Assembly (NCBI RefSeq): GCF_004963255.1
Contig: NZ_SUGA01000007.1
Span: 124,001 to 188,000 of the forward strand
From: Mesorhizobium sp.
Lineage (GTDB): Bacteria; Pseudomonadota; Alphaproteobacteria; Rhizobiales; Rhizobiaceae
Direction: 5' to 3'
Length of the DNA: 64,000 bases
Shown here one piece after another: positions 56,776-64,000 of the stretch (its first letter is position 1; every line of letters starts with the position of its first letter). A program made the translations under genes and the position numbers. The notes below the pieces were generated by a model. It worked only from the letters and a program-made list of their open reading frames with translations. It searched no databases and was not told the origin of the DNA.

Positions 56776-59091
56776 TCAGCTGGCCGTTCGTTTGCCGGCG
56801 ATATGCAGGTCCGCGACAAATGGCCATGTGACGCTCGACATCGTCTCGATGCCCGACGCGCTGAGCGCCGCGCCGAACAGAAAGCCTTGCACGAAGTCCG
56901 GCTTGACCAGATGAACCAGCGTCTTCAGCTGCTCGAAGGTCTCCACCCCTTCGATGGTGACCGAAAGGCCCAATGTCCGCGACAGGCTGACGATGCCCTT
57001 CAGCAGATCGAGCGACTGCCGGTTCTGGTTCATATCGACCAGGAAAGAGCGGTCGATCTTGATCTTATCGAGCGGCAGCTTGTGGAGATAGCTCAGACTG
57101 GAGTAGCCGGTGCCGAAATCGTCAAGCGCGATGCGCACGCCAAGCGCCTTCAAGTCCTCGATCGATTCGCGCGTCAGCGATTTGTCATCGAGCAAGGCGG
57201 TCTCCGTGACCTCGATTTCGAGCCGGTGCGCCGCAAGGCCCGACTTGGCCAAGGCGTCCCTGACTTTCTGGACGATGTCGCGACTGCGGAAATCCTTGGC
57301 CGACAGGTTGACCGACACGCTGGTCTGGGCCGGCCATTTGGCGCATTCGGCGCAGGCTGCCTCCAGGACGAGACTGCTGATGTCGGAAACGATGCCCATC
57401 TCCTCGGCAAGCGGAATGAAGACGCCGGGCGAGATCGGGCCGAGATCGGGATGGTCCCAGCGGCAGAGCGCCTCGCAACTGGCGATGCGCATGGTGCTGA
57501 CGGAGACGATCGGCTGATAGACCACGCGCAAATCCTTGGCCTGCACGGCATTGCGCAGATCGGCCTTCATCAGCTGGCGATTGCGGAAAGCGGCGTCCAT
57601 GGCCGCCTCGAACAGCCGCCAGCTGTTCTTGCCGAGTTCCTTGGCCTTGTAGAGGGCAAGGTCGGCCTTGACGATCATTGCATCAACCTCGGTGTCCTTG
57701 ACCTTGGACAGCACCGCGCCGCCGCTGGCCTGGATGCGCAAGCCGTGGCCGGCGACGTCCACTTCGCCCTGCAGGTCCGCGAAGATCCGGTCGAGCAGGG
57801 TGCCGAGATGGCTCTCGTCCTCGACGCGGTCGAAGAAGATCATGAACTCGTCGCCGCCGAAGCGGCTGACCGTGATGCCCGGTCCGGCAATCGCCGCGAG
57901 ACGCTCGGCCACGGCGTAGATCAGCCCGTCGCCGACCGGATGGCCGAGCGTGTCGTTGACGCTCTTGAAGTCGTCGAGATCGAGCACCGCGAGGCCGCAG
58001 AGCCGATCCTGCTCGCCGGAGGCCATGGCTTCACGGACCAGCTCGTGGAAATAGGCGCGGTTCGGCAGACCCGTCAGATTGTCGTAGCGCGCCATGAAGC
58101 GTATCTTTTCCTCCGCCTCCACGCGCACCGTCACGTCCTCGAAGGTGATGACGCCCAGTTCCTGGCTGCCTTCGCGGGCGGAGAATTCGTAATGCTGACC
58201 ATTGGCCAGCGAAACGAGCACCTTGCGGTCGCGGCCTTCGCGCAGGGCGCGCGTCAGCTGCGCCTCGATGTAGCGGCAGTCTTTCGGCGCCAGCATGCCG
58301 CCGGCGACGCCGCGCATCAAAAGGCCGTGGATCGAGCGCCCCAGCAAAGCGTCGCCCGATCTCAGCGACATCAGGCGGGCGGCCTCGGCATTGGCCACCG
58401 CGACGCGCCCGTCCGGGCCTAGCATGACCAGGCCGTGCGACATGGTGTTGAGCGCGCGATCGAACCGGCGCGTCAGGTTCCCGGCCTGCTTGTGGCCGAT
58501 GACGGCGGAGAAGAGCACGTTGCGGACATGGTCGGCGCTGTTGATGGTGACGAACGTCAACGGGAAGATCATCAAGCCGAGGACGACAGAAGCCATATCC
58601 ATGCGCAGGATGAGCGCAAGAGCCGCGGGCCCGACGAGGGTCAAGGAAAAAATCTGGACCATGCGCATGGACCCGTAGCTTCGTCCGACAACCGTTACCA
58701 GGGTCGTCAACGACAACGAAACCGACGCCAGTTCAGCAAATTGATCAGGACGCAGGTAGATCGACACGAAGCAGAATGACCCCAATGCGAGGCCCTGCGC
58801 GCTGCCTTTGAGAATGTAATTGCGCTCTATCGCTTCTGCCTCTGCGACACTTGCTATGGTGCCGCCCGCTCTATGGAAGCCTCGGATGCTGAAGTACCGC
58901 CAGAGGCTGGCCGATAGCAGAACGAAAGCCAACGTCAGATAAAGCAGATCCTGCGTACGCAGGTAGACCATGAACCCGAGAATCCAGTAGCATACGCCGC
59001 CGATCGCAACCATGCCGGCGTTGTCGAACAATGCCCGCACGAACTGGATATAGACATCCGCCGGGATGTTCTCGGTCTTTGTTCTACCCAT
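56776..59091 (-). CDS. membrane PAS-GGDEF-EAL protein (c-di-GMP turnover)
   Basis: Inner-membrane signalling protein of 771 residues. Hydrophobic segments span about 20-200 (several helices). A PAS domain at about 215-325 (LNTMSHGLVMLGPDGRVAV) follows. Next comes a GGDEF domain near 345-500 with an intact RFGGDEFMIFF site. The EAL domain from about 515 to 760 keeps YQPIVS, CEALCRWDHP, VNLSAKDF, DDFGTGYSSL and IEGVET. Both catalytic sites look complete, so it may make and degrade c-di-GMP, one activity probably dominating. It is upstream of the FeeM-like gene, which suggests shared control. Confidence 0.92.
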   Translation of the reverse strand: MGRTKTENIPADVYIQFVRALFDNAGMVAIGGVCYWILGFMVYLRTQDLLYLTLAFVLLSASLWRYFSIRGFHRAGGTIASVAEAEAIERNYILKGSAQGLALGSFCFVSIYLRPDQFAELASVSLSLTTLVTVVGRSYGSMRMVQIFSLTLVGPAALALILRMDMASVVLGLMIFPLTFVTINSADHVRNVLFSAVIGHKQAGNLTRRFDRALNTMSHGLVMLGPDGRVAVANAEAARLMSLRSGDALLGRSIHGLLMRGVAGGMLAPKDCRYIEAQLTRALREGRDRKVLVSLANGQHYEFSAREGSQELGVITFEDVTVRVEAEEKIRFMARYDNLTGLPNRAYFHELVREAMASGEQDRLCGLAVLDLDDFKSVNDTLGHPVGDGLIYAVAERLAAIAGPGITVSRFGGDEFMIFFDRVEDESHLGTLLDRIFADLQGEVDVAGHGLRIQASGGAVLSKVKDTEVDAMIVKADLALYKAKELGKNSWRLFEAAMDAAFRNRQLMKADLRNAVQAKDLRVVYQPIVSVSTMRIASCEALCRWDHPDLGPISPGVFIPLAEEMGIVSDISSLVLEAACAECAKWPAQTSVSVNLSAKDFRSRDIVQKVRDALAKSGLAAHRLEIEVTETALLDDKSLTRESIEDLKALGVRIALDDFGTGYSSLSYLHKLPLDKIKIDRSFLVDMNQNRQSLDLLKGIVSLSRTLGLSVTIEGVETFEQLKTLVHLVKPDFVQGFLFGAALSASGIETMSSVTWPFVADLHIAGKRTAS

Positions 59092-59238
59092 GCCGCTGGC
59101 CCAACGCTACGCCTTGTCATGCCACACCCGCCTTAAGAAAGGCTTAGAACGGCGTTCAACCCCGGTTGCGGAGGGTTGCAGCAGGCGGGACAGACCAGGG
59201 AACCGGGGGTCTGGCGCGCCGTCAATGCGCCGGCGCGG

Positions 59239-62200
59239 TCACTCGGCGGCGCGAAGCGTCGGCTCCGCCGGAGCCTGGGCCAGACGCTCGATCAAGCGCG
59301 AGCGCTCGCCCGCCGCCTTCGCGGCGCTGGCCTGCCGGACATGGCCGTAGCCGCGGATCAATGCCGGCACGGAGGCCAGGGCCGTCGCGGCCTCCACCCT
59401 GCCCGGCGCCAGCGCGCCGGCGATGAGGTCGAGATCGGCTTCGTATTCCCTCAACGCTTGCCGCTCCATGCGCCGCTCGGCCGTGTAGCCGAAGAGGTCG
59501 AAGGCGGTGCCGCGCAGGCCCTTCATCGCCGCCAGCAGTCGAAAGCCCTTCATCATCCACGGGCCGAAGCTCGATTTCCTGGGCTTGCCGTCATTGCCGC
59601 GGCGGCCAAGGATTGGCGGCGCGAGATGGAATTCAAGCCTCTCGTAGCTCTGGAACTGCTTGGCGAGGTCGGCGGCAAAAGTGCCGTCGGTGTAGAGCCG
59701 CGCCACCTCATACTCGTCCTTGATCGCCATCAGCTTGAAGAGGTTTTTCGCCGCCGCTTCAGTCACCACCGTCGAGCCTGGAATCGCCGTCGCCTCGGCG
59801 GCGCGCAACGCCGCCACGCGGTCGGCGTAGCGCCCGGCGTAGGCGGCGTTCTGGTAGGCGGTGAGGAAGGCGACGCGGCGGGCGATGACATCATCCAGCG
59901 TCTCGGCCGGTTTGGACGCAGGCTTGCCGGTCTGGGCGACCAGGCCACGCACGAAATCGGGCTGATGCGCGGCGCGGCGGCCCCAGCGGAAAGCCGCGAT
60001 ATTCATCGCCACCGCTTCGCCGTTCAATTCTATCGCCTTTTCAACGGCTTCGGCCGAAAGCGGCAGACCGCCATGCTGGAAGGCGAAGCCAAGCATGAAC
60101 ATGTTGGCGCCGAGCGAATTGCCGAACAGGGCGGTCGCGGTGCGGGTGGCGTCGAAGAAATGCGCCTTGTCGTCGCCGGCAGCCGCCCGGATCGCCTTCT
60201 TCAGCCGCTCGACCGGCAGCGAGAAGTCGGCGGAACGGGTGAATTCGCCGGGCATGATCTCGGCGGTGTTGGCGAGGAAGATCGTGTGGCCCTCGCGCAC
60301 CGCGCCCAGCACCTTCTTGGCGCCGGAGACGACGAGGTCGCAGCCGAGCACAAGGTCGGCCTTGCCGGCCGAGACGCGAATGGCGTGGATGTCCTCAGGC
60401 GTCGGGGCGATGCGGACATGGGTGAAGACCGAACCGCCCTTCTGGGCGAGGCCCGCCATGTCGATCATGCCGCAACCCTTGCCTTCCAGATGCGCGGCCA
60501 TGCCGAGCACCGCGCCGACGGTGACGACGCCGGTGCCGCCGACCCCGTCGATGATCGCCGCCCAGCCCTGGTTTCCCATGCGGAATTCCACCGGCGCGGG
60601 CACGCCGTCCAGCGGATCGGCCCTGCCGGCAATGCCTTCGGCCTTCCTGATCTTGCCGCCATGCACGGTGACGAAGGACGGGCAGAAACCGTTGAGGCAG
60701 GAAAAATCCTTGTTGCAGCTCGACTGGTCGATGCGGCGCTTGCGGCCGAATTCGGTCTCGACCGGCTGAATCGAGACGCAGTTGGACTGTACGCCACAAT
60801 CGCCGCAGCCTTCGCAGACCAGCTCGTTGATGAAGACGCGCTTGTCCGGATCGGGGAAGGTGCCGCGCTTGCGGCGGCGGCGCTTTTCGGCGGCGCAGGT
60901 CTGATCGTAGAGCAGCACCGAAACGCCTTTCACCTCGCGCAATTCGCGCTGGACGAGATCGAGATCGTCGCGGTGGTGGATGGTTATGCCGGCCGGGAAA
61001 TCGGCCTTGCCGGCATATTTGTCGGGCTCGTCGGTGACGACGGCGATGCGCTCGACGCCCTCGGCGCGTACTTGCCTGGCGATCATGTCGACCGTCAGGC
61101 CGCCCTCATGCGGCTGACCGCCGGTCATGGCGACGGCATCGTTATAGAGGATCTTGTAGGTGATGTTGGCGTCGGAGGACAGCGCGAAGCGGATCGCCAG
61201 CACGCCGGAATGGTTGTAGGTGCCGTCGCCGAGATTCTGGAAGATGTGGTCGCGTTTGGAGAACGGGGCCTGTCCGACCCATTGCGCGCCCTCGCCGCCC
61301 ATGGCGGTGAAGCCGACGGTGTTCCTGTCCATCCACAGCGCCATGAAATGGCAGCCTATCCCGGCGGCGGCCAGCGAGCCGTCCGGCACCTTGGTCGAGG
61401 AATTATGCGGGCAGCCCGAGCAGAAGAAGGGCGTGCGCGAGCCGATATCGAGCGTGTCGGCGAGCATCGCCTGGAACTGGCGCAGCTTCGCCACCCGCGC
61501 GGCGATCTCTTCCGACGGGCCGATGGTGCGCAGGATCCGTTCGCCGAGCGCAATCGCTATCTCGTTCGGGTCGAGCGCGCCCTTGGCCGGAAACAGCCAG
61601 TCGCCGCGTTCGTCCTTCTTGCCGACGATCACCGGCTGGGTGGCGGTGCCGTAGAGGTTCTCGCGCAACTGCACCTCGATCAGCGAGCGCTTTTCCTCGA
61701 CGACGACGATGGTGTCGAGGCCGCGGGCGAAGTCGGCGATGTGCTGGAAATCCAACGGCCACGGACAGCCGACCTTGAACAGGCGAATGCCGATGCGGTT
61801 GGCGGCCGCTTCGTCGATGCCGATATCCTCCAGCGCCTGGCGGACGTCGAGATAGCTCTTGCCGATGGTGATGACACCAAGCTTGGGATTGCGGCCGCCG
61901 GAATAGACGATGCGGTTCAGCCCATTGGCCTGGATGAAGGCCGAGGCGGCGGCGCGCTTGTACTCGTGCAGCCGCTCTTCCTGGCCGAGCATGTCGATCT
62001 CGTGGCGGATGTTCAAGCCGCCCGGCGGCATGTCGAATTCGGGAATGACGATGCCCAGACGCTCGATCGAGGCGTCCACCGAGGCCGTCGATTCGATATT
62101 GTCCTTGACGCATTTGATCGCTGCCCAGGTGCCGGCGAAGCGCGACATCGCAAAGCCGTAAAGGCCGTAGTCGATGATCTCCTGGACGCCGGCCGGATTG

Positions 62201-62712
62201 AGGATTGGCACCATGGTGTCGACAAAGAGGAATTCCGTGGCATGCGCGTTGGTCGAGGATTCGGCCATGTGGTCGTCGCCCATCAGGGCAAGCACGCCGC
62301 CATGTTTGGAGGAGCCGGCAAGATTGGCGTGGCGGAAAACATCGCCGGACCGGTCGACCCCCGGGCCCTTGCCGTACCAGACCGAAAAAACGCCATCATG
62401 CGTGCCCTCGCCCAGCAATTCGGTCTGCTGCGAGCCCCAGCAGGCGGTGGCGGCGAGTTCCTCATTGAGGCCCGGCTGGAAAACGATGTCGGCTTGCGCA
62501 AGCTGCTTCTTCGCCCGCCACAGCTGCATGTCGAGGCCGCCTAGCGGCGAGCCGCGATAGCCGGAAACGAAGCCCGCGGTGTTGAGGCCGGCGCGACGGT
62601 CGCGCTCGCGCTGCATCAGAAGCATGCGCACGACGGCCTGCGCGCCGGATAGGAAGATGCGCTCCTTGCCAAGGTCGAACTTGTCGTCGAGCGCGACGTC
62701 GTGCAGCGTCAT
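59239..62712 (-). CDS. indolepyruvate ferredoxin oxidoreductase family protein (fused)
   Basis: Large cytoplasmic enzyme of 1157 residues that oxidatively decarboxylates aryl or branched 2-oxo acids to acyl-CoA. It fuses the alpha-type pyrimidine domain (LSGAQAVVRMLL, GYRGSPLGGLD), the ThDP domain near 430-570 (TAMGGEGAQWVG), a cysteine cluster near 630 (CEGCGDCGVQSNC, CNKDFSCLNGFC) for iron-sulfur binding and the gamma domain near 725-900 (DGVGGTGVVTVGAVLG). A C-terminal region (DUF6537-like) follows. Such fusions are usual in Rhizobiales. Lone gene. Confidence 0.92.
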   Translation of the reverse strand: MTLHDVALDDKFDLGKERIFLSGAQAVVRMLLMQRERDRRAGLNTAGFVSGYRGSPLGGLDMQLWRAKKQLAQADIVFQPGLNEELAATACWGSQQTELLGEGTHDGVFSVWYGKGPGVDRSGDVFRHANLAGSSKHGGVLALMGDDHMAESSTNAHATEFLFVDTMVPILNPAGVQEIIDYGLYGFAMSRFAGTWAAIKCVKDNIESTASVDASIERLGIVIPEFDMPPGGLNIRHEIDMLGQEERLHEYKRAAASAFIQANGLNRIVYSGGRNPKLGVITIGKSYLDVRQALEDIGIDEAAANRIGIRLFKVGCPWPLDFQHIADFARGLDTIVVVEEKRSLIEVQLRENLYGTATQPVIVGKKDERGDWLFPAKGALDPNEIAIALGERILRTIGPSEEIAARVAKLRQFQAMLADTLDIGSRTPFFCSGCPHNSSTKVPDGSLAAAGIGCHFMALWMDRNTVGFTAMGGEGAQWVGQAPFSKRDHIFQNLGDGTYNHSGVLAIRFALSSDANITYKILYNDAVAMTGGQPHEGGLTVDMIARQVRAEGVERIAVVTDEPDKYAGKADFPAGITIHHRDDLDLVQRELREVKGVSVLLYDQTCAAEKRRRRKRGTFPDPDKRVFINELVCEGCGDCGVQSNCVSIQPVETEFGRKRRIDQSSCNKDFSCLNGFCPSFVTVHGGKIRKAEGIAGRADPLDGVPAPVEFRMGNQGWAAIIDGVGGTGVVTVGAVLGMAAHLEGKGCGMIDMAGLAQKGGSVFTHVRIAPTPEDIHAIRVSAGKADLVLGCDLVVSGAKKVLGAVREGHTIFLANTAEIMPGEFTRSADFSLPVERLKKAIRAAAGDDKAHFFDATRTATALFGNSLGANMFMLGFAFQHGGLPLSAEAVEKAIELNGEAVAMNIAAFRWGRRAAHQPDFVRGLVAQTGKPASKPAETLDDVIARRVAFLTAYQNAAYAGRYADRVAALRAAEATAIPGSTVVTEAAAKNLFKLMAIKDEYEVARLYTDGTFAADLAKQFQSYERLEFHLAPPILGRRGNDGKPRKSSFGPWMMKGFRLLAAMKGLRGTAFDLFGYTAERRMERQALREYEADLDLIAGALAPGRVEAATALASVPALIRGYGHVRQASAAKAAGERSRLIERLAQAPAEPTLRAAE

Positions 62713-62908
62713 CAGGTATTTCCTCTGCGGAGGCGCCTCAAATCAGGCAGCCAACGTCGGAGTGGGACGACGCAGTCTTTCGTCCCTAGGCGGTGAGGTC
62801 AAACAAAATCGCAGAGGCCAGATAACACGCAACAAACGGTCTGGCGAGTGGCCGGCGGCGCATGCAAGATCATGCTAACCGCTTTGTGAGGAACAAAAAT
62901 TTCGTGGC

Positions 62909-63439
62909 TCAGGTCGCTTTGGAGCAATCCGGCTTCTGGGCATCGGGCAGCTTGCCGTCAGGATGGCCGGCAAGGTCCGGGTTGAGCTCGTAATTCGGGC
63001 CGATCACCAATGGCCGGTCCGGCAGCATCGTCTGGTCCTCGGACGAGGTCATCGTGGTATCGATGCTCTGCAGCAGCGTGCCGCTCGCATCCTCGATGCG
63101 GATCGAGACGGAATAGGGTTTGTCCTTGACCACGCAGGTGAGCGGCGGGCTGGTGAGCGTGATGTGCGGCAGCTTCGGCCAGATCTTCTGGTTGACGATG
63201 AGCGGGTCGCCGCCGGCGGGATTCTGGAAGCTCACCACCGCGACCTGACCGTCGACCATCGGCCGCAGCGGCTTCAGCGTGATGACATAGGTGGCGATGG
63301 CCAGCCGGTAGTTGAACTCGAACAGTTTTCCCGAGATGGCGAAGAGTTGATCCTTGCCGGTGTCGCGGCAGGCGCCGAGCGCGACAGCGGCGACCAGGGC
63401 GGCGCCGATCAAAGCCGAACGCGACAGTTTTCTAAGCAT
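62909..63439 (-). CDS. putative lipoprotein of unknown function
   Basis: A protein of 176 residues. Signal and lipobox MLRKLSRSALIGAALVAA then VALGACRD place the cysteine near residue 24. The mature part has beta-rich stretches (LAIATYVITLKPLRPMVDG, PKLPHITLTSPPLTCVVKD) and ends PDCSKAT, with two further cysteines that might pair. Family unknown to me. It overlaps the upstream CGNR gene by 8 bases and is probably cotranscribed. Confidence 0.75.
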   Translation of the reverse strand: MLRKLSRSALIGAALVAAVALGACRDTGKDQLFAISGKLFEFNYRLAIATYVITLKPLRPMVDGQVAVVSFQNPAGGDPLIVNQKIWPKLPHITLTSPPLTCVVKDKPYSVSIRIEDASGTLLQSIDTTMTSSEDQTMLPDRPLVIGPNYELNPDLAGHPDGKLPDAQKPDCSKAT

Positions 63440-64000
63440 TGGGAACCTCCCTCGCCGCCGTGCGGCGGCGGTAATAGCGGTTTGCCTTCTGGCGGTTGCC
63501 GCAGACAGCCATGTCGCACCACAAGCGGCTGGCGTTGCGGCTGCGGTCGACGAACAGCCAGCTGCAATTGGGACAGATCCTCAGCCTCGCCACCGTTTCG
63601 TCACGCAGCAGCGACAGCGCCGAGACGGCCAAAGCCGCCTCGAAGGCGATCGGCGTTTGCGGGTCGCCGAAAGGCTGGCCAGGCGTTCCGATCTCGGTCG
63701 CGCTGCCGGACAGCCCGCTGGCGCAGGCCGTGAGGAAATCCGGCAGGTGGCTGGTCGCCACCGCGCCATTCGACACGGCATGGCGAAACAGACGATCGGT
63801 CGCTTCGCGGATCGAGATGACGGTCGGTTTGATCTCACCCGGCTCCGGCGCCCGCAGCCGCCGGCCGCCGAGCTCGGCGGCGCGGAAGCCGCTGGCCGCC
63901 TCGGCGAAGCGGGCGATCTCGGCCGGGTCGTCGAAACGGTCGAAGGACTTTTGCGGATCGTTGCGCAGCACCACGGTGTTCGCCGTGTCGAGCGCAAGGA
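63432..64000 (-). CDS. CGNR zinc-finger (ABATE domain) protein, 5' end outside window
   Basis: The frame continues past the right edge; the visible part begins LALDTANTVVLRND, a typical start of the ABATE domain a few residues into the protein. The C-terminal zinc finger is complete: RICPNCSWLFVDRSRN then WCDMAVCGNRQKANRYYRR, with four cysteines and the CGNR signature. Such proteins are probably stress or antibiotic-responsive regulators. Its stop overlaps the lipoprotein start. Confidence 0.88.
   Translation of the reverse strand, partial: LALDTANTVVLRNDPQKSFDRFDDPAEIARFAEAASGFRAAELGGRRLRAPEPGEIKPTVISIREATDRLFRHAVSNGAVATSHLPDFLTACASGLSGSATEIGTPGQPFGDPQTPIAFEAALAVSALSLLRDETVARLRICPNCSWLFVDRSRNASRLWCDMAVCGNRQKANRYYRRRTAAREVPNA

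Noticed and set aside
59176..62544. 1122-codon open frame antisense to the indolepyruvate ferredoxin oxidoreductase gene
   Set aside because: It is a GC-rich shadow frame: composition is dominated by Ala, Gly, Asp, His and Arg with no motif, while the opposite strand encodes a full-length enzyme with all conserved sites.

Overview
This window is a high-GC stretch of an alphaproteobacterial chromosome, most likely Mesorhizobium or a close Rhizobiales relative. That assignment is an inference. It rests on a class II (CP4-like) EPSP synthase in the order FYDLN-acid protein - aroA - cmk - rpsA, on the many ABC-transporter catabolic operons, on rhizobial-type intergenic palindromes (a RIME-like block and a five-copy 44-bp palindrome), on an aa3-type oxidase subunit IV, on a three-gene pnt operon and on a match to the general-stress EcfG promoter. 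No phage, transposase, CRISPR array or rRNA was seen. One tRNA gene, tRNA-Ala(GGC), is present.

Layout. 1-6125 (minus): a FadR-type GntR regulator, a PLP-dependent C-S lyase-like enzyme and a CUT1-type ABC transporter whose ATPase runs off the left edge. 6248-8926: divergent DJ-1/PfpI genes (an isonitrile-hydratase-like enzyme and a GlxA-type AraC regulator), a decayed duplication and a DUF2161 nuclease-like protein. 8993-20202: an L-fucose-type catabolic locus with L-fuconate dehydratase, SDR dehydrogenase, MaoC-like protein, Gfo/Idh oxidoreductase, mutarotase, a second enolase-superfamily enzyme, a complete CUT1 transporter, an IclR regulator and an L-fuconolactonase-like amidohydrolase. 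20268-27841 (minus): an uncharacterised operon containing a short leader ORF, a MaoC-like protein, a CaiB/BaiF CoA-transferase, a solute-binding-like protein with no signal peptide, and a CUT2 transporter whose normally fused tandem ATPase is split into two overlapping genes. A lactonase gene is divergent from it.

29246-36750: small lipoprotein and membrane proteins, YbhB and DUF6496 proteins behind an EcfG-like promoter, tRNA-Ala, then the conserved FYDLN-acid / aroA / cmk / rpsA block. Here cmk is read in frame with an inserted DUF6881 domain. 36770-45504: a basic-amino-acid or guanidino-compound locus (SDR, ThDP decarboxylase, TetR, DDAH/arginine-deiminase-fold enzyme, polar amino acid ABC transporter, Ldh-family reductase). 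45882-55536: NDUFA9-like protein, cytochrome P450, FMN reductase, gyrB, the pntA1/pntA2/pntB transhydrogenase, oxidase subunit IV and a DUF3096 mini-protein. 55680-59091: a FeeM-like N-acyl amino acid synthase downstream of a membrane PAS-GGDEF-EAL protein. 59239-64000: a large indolepyruvate ferredoxin oxidoreductase, a lipoprotein and a CGNR zinc-finger regulator cut by the right edge.

A pattern runs through the window. In all four ABC operons with a visible binding-protein gene, a strong hairpin or palindromic repeat follows that gene directly and precedes the next transporter gene. This probably sets stoichiometry. The best candidates for something new are the 20.3-27.8 kb CoA-transferase/CUT2 operon and the DUF6881-cytidylate kinase reading frame.
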